The translations under genes and the position numbers were made by a program. Shown piece after piece: positions 33,601 to 45,700 of a stretch of DNA of 64,000 nt (the stretch's first letter is position 1; each line of letters opens with the position of its first letter). The notes beneath the pieces are model-generated. The model was not told the DNA's origin. It was given only the letters and a program-made list of their open reading frames with translations, and did no database searches. The stretch is from Pohlia nutans (Eukaryota > Streptophyta > Bryopsida > Bryales > Mniaceae), in contig CM040094.1 in the NCBI GenBank assembly GCA_022496805.1, forward strand, positions 18,437,501-18,501,500. Reading direction: 5' to 3'.

Positions 33601-36600
33601 TTAGAGCTCAACGAGTTGCAAGCCGTTGGTTTCGTCCTGACAAGACACAACATGGCTGGCCATCCACCGCGCGTGCTCCGGATCCTCATTCACCGAGGAG
33701 TTCTCGCTCCTTATTGCATTTGTGAAGGGGTAATGCAAACAAGGCTCCGGAGACTGGCCAAGGCTACAAGCAGCCTCAGTCGGCACAAACTCCCCCCCAC
33801 GAATGTTGAGAATCCTGGGACGCATCCCCGCCAACGCCTGCGAGACGTACCCAAACGTGGACCAGCCGCTCGTGGCCAACGCCGTGTTGCAGAAGCTCAG
33901 CAACCAAATCTCCACCATCGCCTTCCGCGCTTGCTCTAAGGAGTACTTCTCACTGCCTTCGTGGCTCACCATCACGAACTTGGGACCGCTCCATCTGTCT
34001 CGTAGAGTCTCCCAGTACACGCTTTGTAATGAGGTCACCAGCACTCTCGCCCCCTGCTTTGGTACCACGTCTTTCACGCAGTCTACAATCCGGGTGTATA
34101 CTTCCTCGGAGAAGCTGGCGTTGTCGCTCAGCTGGTGACGCCGAACCTGAATCCATATCAGCCAGAAGCCCATACGTAAGTTAACCAAGAATTCACAGCT
34201 TTAACCCCTAAAGGACGAAGGATTCATGGTTTTAAAACGACAAATTCAATCATTCATATAATGAAAAGTATGATCCAGATAGGACCAAATTTCATATCAC
34301 CAGAATTAGTAAAGAACATTGCATGTGTTGACCAAAAAGATAAATAAATTTGAACAATAGAAACTTCACATAAAACCGACTCAAAACTACTAAAAAAAAA
34401 ACATGAAGCCATATTTGGTTGATTTGGTCATGAAAGGGTTAACCCCTAAAGGACCAAGGATTCATGGTTTTAAAATGACAAGTTTAATCGATCATATTCT
34501 GAAATATATAATTAAGATGGGTACAAGTTTTATATCATCGGAATCAGTGAAGAACATTGCATGTGTTGATCGAAAGAGAAAGAAATTTGACTACAAGGAA
34601 GCCTACATAGGACCTATTCAAAACTGCTATAAAAAACATGAGGCTCAATTTGGGCTTCTTGGTCCTTTAGGGGTTAAAATGACAAATTCAATTGATTGTA
34701 TTGTGAAAAATCAATAATTCAGATAGGACTGGGTTTTATATCGCTAGAATTAGTGAAGAACATTGCATGCGTTGGTAAAATACGAAAGAACTTTGAACAA
34801 AAGGAGGTTCACATAAGACCTACTCAAGAAAAACATGAGGCCCACTTTGGGCTTCTTGGTCATTTAAGGGTGAAGGAGGAAAACGTGATATTACTTGGCC
34901 GAGAAACTATACTGTCGCTACCAAAACAATAAAATACTATGCAAAACTCGCCTCAATCAATTGGTAGAGATTCCTGGACATGATCCAGAGTATGACCCCG
35001 ACGTGTGGTGAAGAATATGCTTCATTTTGTCAGACCTAAGTCTAAACTTTGAAGACTCATGGTGAAAATAACGACAATATTATGCAAAATTCACCGCAAC
35101 CAATTCATAGGGCACCTTGACACATTCACTAGGTAGTAAATGGTACAAGAATGATGGTGAATTCTTGGTGAACACTTGCTAAATTGAACAACCACTTGCA
35201 AAACTTGCTATAAACTGCAGTTTGGCAGTAATATTTACTTGGCAGTGAATCGGTCAAGGTTCCCTGTGATTGATAGCCTCCACAAAATTCTTGGACATGA
35301 CATTTCTGGACATAATATGTTATTAAGCAGGCAGCTCATGAGCCATATGTGTGGTGAATACAAGACTTCATTGTGCTCCAGATGACACTATTGTTTAGTA
35401 GTGATATGGAGTCACCCGAGCAGAAAAAGGAAAATGAGGAAAAGCAATACTGACCTGAATGCCGACTTGCACCATCTCGGAGTCTTGCACTTGCTGAATG
35501 GTTTCCCACACATCGTTTCTCGGCGCGCACAGCACTCGCCCCAGTTGTGTGAACACACGAGACACGTCCGGGAACCACAGACGCAACCTGGTCCAACGAA
35601 AATGTTTTGGGCTAATTATCGCCAAACTGATACATAAAATTTGGGCTGGCTAATTGATACAAAAGATTTTGAAAAAAAAAACGAAAGAATAATAGCCAGC
35701 TTTTCTACAATGTGTAGCCTCTTTAAACCTAGGTATCACCCAGGTATTGCCTAAGTAACACCTATGTATTACCCTGATATTACCTATATATTAACCCCTA
35801 AAACGCCTAAAACGCCTAATATGGCCATCTGCATCACTGAACTTTGCAACGGTGGTATTTTCTCATTTTACCTCGGTTTTCTGATTGCAATACACCATTT
35901 TAAAGCTCTTGTTCTATACTACAAGACCAACAGTGTCGATTGTGGCAAACTGAAGTCATTTTCACACAAACAGATGATTTGCAGCAGGGGGTCCAATTTT
36001 CAGAAAATACACAGTGGACGCTAAGGGGTTAATATGAAAAGGAGTCTGGATTGCTCTTCAAAGTAGCAAAAATGCTAAACTGTCTCATGACAAAAAAGAA
36101 TACTAACCTACACCCAGGTATCGCCTAAGTAACACCTAGGTAACATATGTGTATTACCTGTATATTAACCCCTAAGCGTCTAAAACGCCCAATATGGCCA
36201 TCTGCATCACTGAACTTTGCAACGGTGGTATTTTCTCATTTTACTTCGGTTTTCTGATTGCAATACATCAGTTTAAAGCTCTTAATCTATACTACAAGAT
36301 CAACAGTGTCGATTGTGTCAAACTGAAGTCATTTCCACACAAACAGATGCTTTCCAGCAGGGGGTCCAATTTTCTTACAATACACAGTGGACGCTTAGGG
36401 GTTAGTGGATTGTTCTTCAAAGAAACAAAAATGCTGAACTGTCTCCAGACAAGATTTAAAAATAGAATACTAACCTGGTCCAATAGTCCTCAAGCATGAA
36501 GAACCGGGGGATGTAATACTGGTTGCTTTCCCAGATCACCCACGTAACGTTTCGCAACCCACGCTGAGCGGAGTCACTGAAGAACGTCTGCACTTCCGCC

Positions 36601-37322
36601 GATTGCGAGTGCCGCAGGTTCAAGTGCACCGCCGTGACGTTCACGAACTGAACCCCGACCGCAACATCCAGCGTCACGGATTGGGACAAAACCCTGTTCA
36701 CAACGTCCTGCGGAACTATCCATGTGGCGTTCGGGACTGGCTCACACAGCAACTCCCCGAGGTGGCCTCTATTTGCCACTGTAACCAACGCCCGGTTCGT
36801 GAGCAATGCGTACGTGAACGCCGTGACTAACGAGAGCAGCCGGTTGCCTAACCCTTCCCAGCCTTCGTAGTACACCAAGTACTTCTCACAGTGCGCGAAA
36901 TTCTTCTCGTAATCCGCCAGCACGGTAGTTAAGGAATCTGACAATGGAAACTCGTACTCGTGGCTCCGGTACCTGTACTGTTCATGTCGACTCAAACAGC
37001 ACGCATCACCATGGCTTAAACCCGAAGCATTCGAAGCTTTCATTGAAAGCGAACCATTCAGTGAACCCGAGGCATTATTCACCACGAAATTGGAACGCGA
37101 AGCACTCAATAGAGAATTTGAATCCGAGGCGTTCAGTACAGAATTTGAGCCCGAGGCGTTCAGTACAGGATTTGAATTCTTCACCACGGCGTTTGAATCC
37201 GAGATGCTCAGCTGGGGCCAGGCGTCCATGCGCATCCAAAAGACGGTGGCCAGAGCACTCAATGCCAATCCGAACACCACGCGCGTGATGCGTAGCTTTC
37301 GAAGCAGGTAGTCGGGGTTCAT
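33601..37322 (-). CDS. GT37-family fucosyltransferase (xyloglucan/arabinogalactan FUT type)
   Basis: Three exons join in frame: 37322-36475, 35587-35455 and 34146-33601, giving 508 residues, within the range of plant FUTs. Residues about 13-30 (VVFGLALSALATVFWMRM) form a type II signal anchor. Residues 40-105 are an unusual Asn/Ser/Ala-rich stem with NASGSN/NASDSN repeats and many N-glycosylation sequons. The catalytic domain has CEKYLVYYEGWEGLGNRLLS (residues about 145-164), the superfamily motif I region VGIQVR spanning the exon 2/3 junction (324-329), VLVTSLQSVYWETLRDRW, and the C-terminal EIWLLSFCNTALATSGWSTF, followed by AGMRPRILN. These are signatures of the family that moves fucose from GDP-fucose onto cell-wall polysaccharide or glycoprotein in the Golgi. 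The acceptor cannot be told from sequence. MITEs fill both introns, and a segment with the exon 1 donor is duplicated. Confidence 0.9.
34201..34442 (+). mobile_element. TTAA element, family G2, first of three in tandem
   Basis: TTAA-CCCCTAAAGGACGAAGG at the left and TTTGGTCATGAAAGGG-TTAA at the right. The interior block ATTGCATGTGTTGACCAAAA is diagnostic for the family. It lies in intron 2 of the fucosyltransferase gene. Confidence 0.85.
34439..34677 (+). mobile_element. TTAA element, family G2, second of three
   Basis: It shares TTAA 34439-34442 with its neighbour. Ends CCCCTAAAGGACCAAG and CTTGGTCCTTTAGGGG are perfect 16-bp inverted repeats. Confidence 0.9.
34674..34872 (+). mobile_element. 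family G2, third copy, left terminus missing
   Basis: It resumes at AAATGACAAATTCAATTG directly after the shared TTAA, so about 30 bp including the terminus are absent. The right end CTTCTTGGTCATTTAAGGGTGAA is mutated. Confidence 0.75.
35791..36032 (+). mobile_element. TTAA element, family I copy 1
   Basis: TTAA-CCCCTAAAACGCC and GGACGCTAAGGGG-TTAA enclose 242 bp in fucosyltransferase intron 1. It contains a palindromic ATGGCCAT near the left end. Confidence 0.85.
36165..36405 (+). mobile_element. TTAA element, family I copy 2
   Basis: CCCCTAAGCGTC and GACGCTTAGGGG are perfect 12-bp inverted repeats; the right TTAA has become TTAG. Its flanks are also shared with copy 1, so it arose by local duplication rather than a second insertion. 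Confidence 0.85.
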
Positions 37323-37479
37323 GGTTGACTTACTTCCTACTTCAATCCCGATCCATTCAAATCCTAAACCCTAATGAATAATCCCGAGACCTAAACCCTG
37401 AAGCTCATTCCACAGCAATGCGAGACGAAAGTCAACCTCTGTATGCACTTTCCTGTGCTATTTACGTCCCTGTACAACA

Positions 37480-37983
37480 GTGTCATCCTCTCAACCTTCT
37501 CCTTCTCATTAACCACTTCGTAGACGACTATAGAAACCAATGATCACCATCGCTAGTCTCAACTTCGCAACTCTAAAACTCATATGTTGCCCCACCATCT
37601 GAGTGTGTGTATCGGTCACTTTCAGTATTGTTGTGTGGGGTTTAAACAAACAGGCTCATCCTCTCAACCTTCTCCTTCTCATTAACCACTTCGTAGAGAA
37701 CTAAACAAGCCAACGATCACCATCGCTAGTCTCAACTCGCAACTCTAAAACTCATATGTTGCCCCACCATCTGAGTGTGTATCGGTCACTTTCAGTATTG
37801 TTGTGTGGGGTTTAAACAAACAGGCTCATCCTCTCAACCTTCTCCTTCTCATTAACCACTAAACAAGCCAATGATCACCATCGCTAGTCTCTCTAAAACT
37901 CATATCTTGCCCCACCATCTGAGTGAGTGTATCGGTCAATTTCAGTATTGTTGTGTGGGGTTTGAAGTGGGGTATTGAACAAA
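37480..37983. repeat. three tandem units of about 150-175 bp upstream of the fucosyltransferase
   Basis: Units contain CATCCTCTCAACCTTCTCCT, TCACCATCGCTAGTCTC, CTCATATGTTGCCCCACCAT and TCAGTATTGTTGTGTGGGG. The third is shortened. The array starts about 160 bp upstream of the start codon, so it could affect the promoter. Confidence 0.85.
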
Positions 37984-39865
37984 CAGACTCGTGTGAGCTA
38001 AAATTTCCGGAATGCGATGAAGAAATGGCAAGAGGAGCAGTGAGGGTGCAAATGGGGGGCGGTGAGTTAGCAGCTGTAAGTTAGTTGGGTGGGAGCCAAA
38101 ATTTGAACAGTGGTGGCGATGGCGACGTGCGAAGGATTTGTGAGTGCGTGTGTGATAGAAAATGGCGAAGGAAGCAGCGACGACGGCGATGGTGAAGGAG
38201 TCGAGGAGGTCGTGTGGTGCTGTGGCCAGAGGACCCCCCAGAGAACTGGCGAAGACTGGCGATGGGCTGGCTGGCTGGGCCCAGACTTGGCAGCCTTACC
38301 TGTCACAGCTTCACCTGTCTGGGAACAGGCCGACGATTCTTCACGCCACCTGCCCTGAAATCTACACCCCTTTTAGATTTCGGTTCTCTTACTCTTTGAT
38401 CACTGTACCTGAAATCTAACACTAGTCTTGATTTAAGATACTTTTTTTTTGCCATTATTGATGGGTCATCGACAGTAAGAGCATCTCCACCAGTACTCTA
38501 GATAGCTCTTGGCTCTGGAAAACATGGGTTGGTCAATGGAAAGGGACGGTGAATACAACAACTAAGTTCAGGGTCCTCACTATGACTCTACTCTTTTTAA
38601 TTGCACAATCCATGCGTGGTGACTTGTGAGTGGCTTATTTACTATTTAATTAGTGAGTGATGTTGGTGAGGGAACTATACGGTATGCCCTATAATTTTTG
38701 GATGACCTTTAGAATACAATTCAAAGTCGTTGGTGAAAAAACTAGTGATGTGCGGATATTAATTCACGGATTATGGAATGTTGTCTTTAGTGTAGGAATG
38801 AAGTACAATTTTGAGCACAACATAAATCATGACTTCCAAATGTCAAGTATCTATGACGAGGGAATTTTTTTTTCTTCTAGCTTCTTGCAATCAAAGGTTA
38901 TGGTGCAATCAAAGGTTATGGTGCAATCAAAGGTTATGGTACAATCACAAAGGTTTAAATATGGAGGAACCACCATGCATTTGCATGTATGGTATAATAG
39001 AATATAGTGCAAATAAAAACCTTGTCTATGACCAAGTAGCCATTGTTTTACATCACGTAACCATCGTCAAATACAAAATATTCATAATTCAATATCAAGT
39101 AACCAATAACATTTGGTAGCCTTCATGCCCATTGCTTTTCTTTCATGCACTCTACTCATTACCTTTCTTTCATGCACTCTGCTCATTATTTTGAGCCTCC
39201 ACCTGTCCAGTGATGAACTACTATTGGGTGTGGAATATTCCACACTGTATACTGTAAAGCCATGGCAAAGACAATGCATGCTGCTGAATATTGTGACATG
39301 GCCAAAAGTCCACACAACTAAAGTCAAAGATTCTACATGACACATGACATACATGGTCTACCTAGGCGCTTCCCAAAGACAATGGAGTCGAAAACAATAC
39401 AGTTCACTTTGTAAGCTCAACCTTATGTGTACACAACAGGCATTGTTGAGTTGAATTTTCTATAAGTCATGGTTGAATTTCCAAAAGTCAACCAGATACA
39501 AAAATGAGCCATATCATCATTCCACTTTTTTTTTTGGTTTTTTTTCAATTGTGAGCCAGGGCTCACCCAGGCAGGGCGGTTGAAGACTTGATGACAGTGC
39601 ACAGTGACTCACAGTTGTTCGGCCTTGGACTGTTCAGGCAAGTCCAAGATTTGGGGCTCTCTTTTGTGAAGAAAGTTTTTAAAATGAACCTTTTTTTCAC
39701 ATTTAGGGATCATGGGTCTCCATTGATTCTGGTTGACTTTTCCTTGGCTAAATTTGGCCACACTTTGACAAATTTCCGCCGTCTACGGCTACACTGTTTT
39801 TTTTTTTTTTTTTTTTCCTTCCTTCCCACAGTAGCATAACCCCTAGGATCAAGGATTCATGGTAT
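37984..39865. other. intergenic DNA with short tandem repeats
   Basis: 37990-38370 is GC-richer with frames on both strands that were not recognised. An 18-bp unit (GCAATCAAAGGTTATGGT) is repeated about three times at 38887-38942, and a 32-bp unit with CTTTCTTTCATGCACTCT is repeated at 39135-39190. 39838-39865 (AACCCCTAGGATCAAGGATTC) looks like the left end of a family G2 element. Confidence 0.5.
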
Positions 39866-40676
39866 TTAACCCTTTAGTGCCTAGGGTACTGTAGCAGACA
39901 GCTCTGGATTTCAGTGGGTTTTTCCACTGTGGTTGAGACTACCAAAAATAGAATGGGTTAAATTAGAAAGTAACCGTACAATTCTATTCTCAACTGGAGA
40001 GCACACATTTTAGTAAAATTTGAGAATCATCCGATGGTGGGATCGGAAGATTATAGTATGTATTTGAACTGTATAATGCACGCTCAAAAACGAGATTTTG
40101 GGGGGTGTGTGACTTCAAAGTTAAATAGAATTTGAGGTAAATTTTCAAAAATAAAAGCAAAGACGTTCAGCTATGCCCTATGTCAACACCTCTCCGTTGC
40201 AATCTTTCATATCAAAAATAGACTCACACATAATTATTGTGAGATTTATAAGTGAAAGTGACTTGTCCATGTACGGTTTAGGACAAAATTTTATACGTTG
40301 AAAATTGACAGGAGTGGGTACATTAGTCAAGATCGGATTACACGCACTAATGGAAGATGAAGAAGAGAACACAATCCAAAAAAATAAAACAAGATAACAA
40401 ACTTCCAAACACAAGAAATACTACACAATACATATGTTGTATTTGTAAGTATTTACTGTATTTTCAAGTATTTGCAGTATTTTTGCGTTCTGTTGATAGG
40501 TATTTTGATAGTTGTACAATTCCAAATTGAAAATTTCTTTTTCTGGAAGGTGCGTAATGTATGTGCGCAAATCTGAACTTCAGAACTGAAGTTCCAATTC
40601 TTCACGGATTCTCTGTTATTTGCATTTCCGACGTTGCAGTGACCATAATCTGGCTTGCTAGGCACTAAAGGGTTAA
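39866..40676 (+). mobile_element. TTAA element, family E copy 1
   Basis: TTAA-CCCTTTAGTGCCTAG and CTAGGCACTAAAGGG-TTAA are perfect 15-bp inverted repeats around 811 bp of non-coding DNA. On its left lie family G2 start sequences, so it inserted into, or next to, a G2 element. Confidence 0.9.
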
Positions 40677-41108
40677 CCCCATTGAATAATAGAGCAGTTT
40701 AATGGAGCACCCTCGTAACATTCTTTAGCTAGTACTGCAACTAACTCTTTTGCTTGTAGAATTGATGATGCGGAACATATAGAAACTATTTAAAAATAGA
40801 AGTTTGTTGAGCTACCAATCCATCACTAGGTAGAGATGGTTTCTCCAAGAAATTACGATTCTTGCAATGATTTGGCCTGTGATGGTGATTCCCAAAGGTG
40901 AACAGCGGGGTAGCTGAATAATGTTATGCTTTTGGAAATTGAATCAAAAGAGAGAATCTTCAGTTAGATCCACTTTTCTAAATAATGAAGGAATGCTATG
41001 AATTTTGAGACTACCATGTCATTGCTACGTAAATTTAGAGTTTCTAATTGTAAGTAGATTGTGGTTCCATTGGAAAAGGGTGAGTTGGCTCCCATTGTTC
41101 TATTATGC
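40677..41108. other. intergenic DNA, no gene seen
   Basis: No exon and no recognised repeat beyond G2-like scraps at both sides. Confidence 0.4.
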
Positions 41109-41533
41109 TATGCCCTAAAGAACCAAGTGAAGCCCAAATTGGGTCTCATCTTTTATTTTTTAAGCATTTTAAAGTAAGCCTTAAGAGGAGTTCCTATTGT
41201 TCCAATTTATTTGTTTGTTGATCAATACATGCAATGTTCTTCACTGATACAAATGATATAAAATTTGGTCCCATTTTAATGAATACTTCTTGCAATATGA
41301 TTAATTGAATTTTTCAATTTAAAACTATGAATCCTTAGTCTTGTAAAAGTTAAATATTGTTCAATGAATTATACTATAAAAAATAAAATTCAAATGGGAC
41401 TAAATTTTATATCACCATAAATATTGCATTTTTTTGTTAAGAAACAAATAAATTTGAACAAAAGAAAGTCCACTAGAAACTACTTGAAAACAACATGAGG
41501 TCCAAATCTAGACTTCTTGGTTCATTAGGATAA
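41109..41533. mobile_element. two degraded family G2 elements in opposite orientation sharing a TTAA
   Basis: 41109-41353 reads family G2 in reverse (CCCTAAAGAACCAAG..., ATGCAATGTTCTTCACTGAT). 41350-41533 reads it forward (GGGACTAAATTTTATATCAC, AACATGAGGTCC). They meet at TTAA 41350-41353. Both are worn. Confidence 0.65.
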
Positions 41534-42722
41534 CTTGTTAACTTCATTGGACGTGATGAAGGTTTTTGCGTCTATGAGTATATGAAACATCATTTATTCA
41601 TCTAAATGTGTACATTCATCCAATATCAAGGGATATTATATCAATTTGGAATATTATTATTTTTTGATGATTTTTGGTGATTTCATTCCAAATTTGAAGC
41701 TCATACTTAGGCGAGTATTACAATACTTGGAGATACTTGGCGTGGACTATTGGGGCCATACTTAGTGTCTAGGATACTTTTTCAACTTGGGTGCTATTTG
41801 ATTTTATGGAGATAGTGTCCGTGTAAGAAAAAAATGAAAGTAGTGATCCAATGACATATGGCAACTTTATAATAAGCATGGCATGCCACCTCATGTTATT
41901 CTCATTACCTGGAAGGAACATGGCACTCTCAATGAAAGTGGGAATGACAAGTGACAAACTCATATGATTGTATTGTAAGGACACCATTTCTCCTCACCTT
42001 TAAATGAATTGTGGTAAAATACATCAATTCTCCCCTGATAGTAAATACGCCATCTAGTATGTTGTTGCTTTATCAAGGCTACTTACCATACCCAGCCATT
42101 AGGGTCGATAAGACATGCCTAATAATTAACTGTGTGTCCATATGATGTGAATATTCTCTAAAATTCTATGGGTACCGGTATTCTCTAAGATATACGCTTC
42201 CAGTATTTGTATAGCAACTTTTCACTACATAAAGAGATGGTTTCAATAACAAGTGTTCATTCTAGTGTTCACTTTTTAAAATTATTTTGTGACAGTCTGT
42301 TGTCATGTACCTCAAGTCATTTTGGCTGGAGAATTAGTGTAGAAAGTCTTACATGTCGTTCATTAATTCACTTGATTGTCACTTGTGTTAATCACAAGCT
42401 TGTGAGGCATCACTCAACTCGTGGAACCAACTGTTCTGGACGAGAGCAAGCTAAGAACAAATGTACTCAAAACGAATTAAAAAATTAACGCTCATAGCGT
42501 CCAAAATAAGTTTGATCAAAATTGACTAAAACTTGCTTTAAAATAATTATACTAAACCAGTTTGTTACTAGCAGCATGAGTTGTCGCCTTTGAATATGAA
42601 TCAAGTTCAAAGTTGACTTTCATCAAAAGAAACTAACTCCGTGTTTCCAAGGGAGAAAACCCTCCAATGCTGAATATGAATTGCACAGATGAGAGTACAG
42701 CAATCATTCAAAAAAATCTCTC
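41534..42722. other. intergenic DNA downstream of AspRS
   Basis: No gene recognised. Frames at 41769-41987 and 42207-42488 lack domains. Confidence 0.45.
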
Positions 42723-45700
42723 TCATGGGGCCAGCCTCTGAGGATCACGGGGGAACAAGGATGTCTTCCGGATATTGTTGAGCGCGCAAAAGAGCATGAC
42801 CACACGCTCCAGCCCTACGCCAGCACCTCCGTGCGGTGGTGCACCGTATCTGCAACAAAAGTAAAAAAAGAGGCTCAGATTAACAAAACAAAAGGACCAA
42901 GGATTCATAGTTGATAATACACCTCGCAAAAAAAGAAGAACGCCCAGATTTAATTGTCTTAACCCTGTAAGGACCAAGAATTCATGGTTTAAAAATGACA
43001 AATTCAATCATTCATATAATGAAAAGTATGATTCAAATAGGACCGAATTTTATATCACCGGAATTAGTGAAGAACATTGCATGTGTTGACCAAAAACATA
43101 AATACATTTGAAGAATAGGAACTTCACATAGAACCCAATCAAAACTGCTAAAAAAACATCAGCGAAATTTGGCCTTCTTGGTCCTTAAAGGGTTAACACC
43201 TACATGTACTTTTAAAATGACAAATTCAATCGATCATATTGTGAAAAATATAATCTAGATAGTGAAAAATATAAATCAGAATTTATATCAGCGAAGAACA
43301 TTGCATGTGTTGATCAAAAGATAAATACATTTGAATATAAGGAAGTCTACATAGGACCTATTCAAAACTGCTATAAAAAAGATGAGGCCCAATTTGGGCT
43401 TCTCGGTCCTTTAGAGGTTAAGCTAGGAAAACGCCTACTTGTGATGCTAAACTAACTTGTTGCCACCAAGATTTTAGAATCAAAATGAATAAGGCTCTCA
43501 GATGAGTTGCAATTAGGTTTACAAATCTAGATAGCCAAAATTTAAGGTAAGGACACCCAAAATTGACCCCTAAAATGAATACAATCTGTTCATTTCAGGG
43601 GTTGACTTCAGAGCATCCTACCTTAATTACCTTAGAAACTAAACCAGTCAGGCCACAAAGTATGGAGCAATAAGTCAAACATGATGCTCTCGTCCAATTA
43701 GTGCGCATGATAATCCTGAAGTGCCTAGATGGTCAATTTTTTTTGCTTCCATATCTATGGGAGTTGAAATAAAGCTTTGACAAAATGTACCAATACAAAG
43801 ACATCATACCCTACATTTAGAAATATGGTTTGGAAGTTAGTATAATCGATTATTAGTGATTTTCTATTTTTAGCTTGGGCATTTAGGGGTTAGCAATCAA
43901 ACGGTCCGATCATCTTAAAAAGACCCAAAGTAGCAAACTTTCAGTTAATCCATTCTACCTGAAGGAGTCGATATATGTGGAAAGGGTCTTCACATCAATT
44001 CCACACTCCGTTGCTCGTTGGGTTAGCAAGTCTGGGTCGTGGACACGCTGAGCTCCTGAAATAATTTCCTCCCCTGTAAACATAACACAAGCAAGGTTTA
44101 GTCCATGTTTGGTTCCAATGCTAAGATTTCTTCCTTATTTTCTTCTCTAATCCTAATAATTGCTATATTTTATAAATTCCGGTGAAAACATGAAACAACA
44201 TGTCGCACCTCGAATAAAGACATCAAAAGAGTTGCTGTATCTTTTGTCGTCCCAACAAGGCATCGTGTAAAAGGGCCTGATTGCTGCAGGGTACCGATGT
44301 AGTACATAGAAATCTGTCTTGTACCTGTCAAAGACACCAGGAACACGACAAATTAATCATAGAAAAGTCTAAAAGCCACACCAATACGGAAAAGTCTACA
44401 CCAATATGTTAAAGTCTAAAGGTTCCGTATGGAGAATTGGATGTCAAAGTTGAGAGGTTAAGTCTAGCATCCGTTCATTCTCAAGAACGCATTCAGATAG
44501 CTGAGATCACGGTAGCAGTCTTACTTGTCTTTCACAAGTTTCCCAAGGGTTTTCTCTGTTTCGGTATTGAAGTCTGCCATAGGATCTACCTCCACGCCCG
44601 CTTCCTGTACCATCCTACCTTGTAAGTCACGGTAATCTCATCTTACCACTGCTGTAATTCAAGTTTGGGCAACAACACAGAGTATTGACGAGATGGAGTG
44701 ACTCTGACCTTAAGAATTGCAACACCCTCAGCAAATGTGAGCCTCAATGTCTGTCGCAGATACTGCAGAAAGCATAACATGTAGCAAGGTCAGTGGGAGG
44801 AATCATGCAACACCACGGGGTCTTCCATTACATTGATTGCCTGAGCGGATCTAATCTTGACGGTGACGAATTTCAACAAACAACTGCAATATATCTGCGT
44901 GACAAACAAACCTGCAGGGGCTCAAATGGATACTGCTCGTTGATGGCCTTCAACTGCTTCGCACACTTTTCGTTTAAACCGTCAAAAATGGCAAGAAATA
45001 CCTTCTCAAGAACATCCAAAACCTGCAAACAGAGCAGCTCTACATTTTAAGCGTGACTTTTTGTACTTATCAGTTCCATGGTCTTCTGCTGCATTCTGAG
45101 AAAATACAAATGAAATCCTTCCAGAGGTCGTCCACATGAACTCCTGAGTTGGCTATAACAGAAACAAGGCATGGCTTCCAAACCAACCTCAAAGTAGTGC
45201 TCCTTGATCTCCATCTCAAAGTCGAGGCCCGTGAATTCACACAAGTGTCGATGAGTAAAAGAATCCTCTGCACGAAACACGGGTCCAATCTCGAAAACTC
45301 GCCCAAAGTCGGCGCAAATAGCCATTTGCTTGTGTAATTGTGGAGATTGTGCAAGACATGCAGGCTGCCCCTTGTAGTCAAGCTTGAAAACTGATGATCC
45401 TCCCTCGCTGGCTCCGGCTATCAGCTTGGGTGTGTGCAATTCCACAAAATCCTCGTCAAGAAGAGCTTGTCTGAATAGCTGCAATATTCCAGACACAAAT
45501 ACTCAATATGTTACAAGGAACACATGCTTGAAATACCTCACTATACTCCCAAGGAGACTGACATATCTTATAGCATCCAAGGAGCATAATGATAACGCAA
45601 TGCACATATTCATCTGTTAAGCATACAATATCTTGCAGTGGACCGAACACGGGCATTTTCACAATGATACGATCGCAACTAAAATCAAAGGCCACAGATA

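Larger units (their letters stand above)
35735..36478. repeat. tandem duplication of about 373 bp including a family I element and a splice donor
   Basis: Segments 35735-36105 and 36108-36478 are collinear: GGTAT(T/C)GCCTAAGTAACACCTA, the family I element, then TGCTCTTCAAAG / TGTTCTTCAAAG, AAAAATGCT(A/G)AACTGTCTC and GAATACTAACCT. The right copy ends with the functional exon 1 donor of the fucosyltransferase (minus), and the left copy holds a second GTTAGTATTC. Confidence 0.8.

Noticed and set aside
33803..34138. Plus-strand frame opposite fucosyltransferase exon 3
   Set aside because: Antisense shadow; conserved GT37 motifs are on the minus strand.
38067..38419. Overlapping GC-rich frames upstream of the fucosyltransferase
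   Set aside because: Four overlapping frames on both strands with no domain; their length is explained by local GC content.
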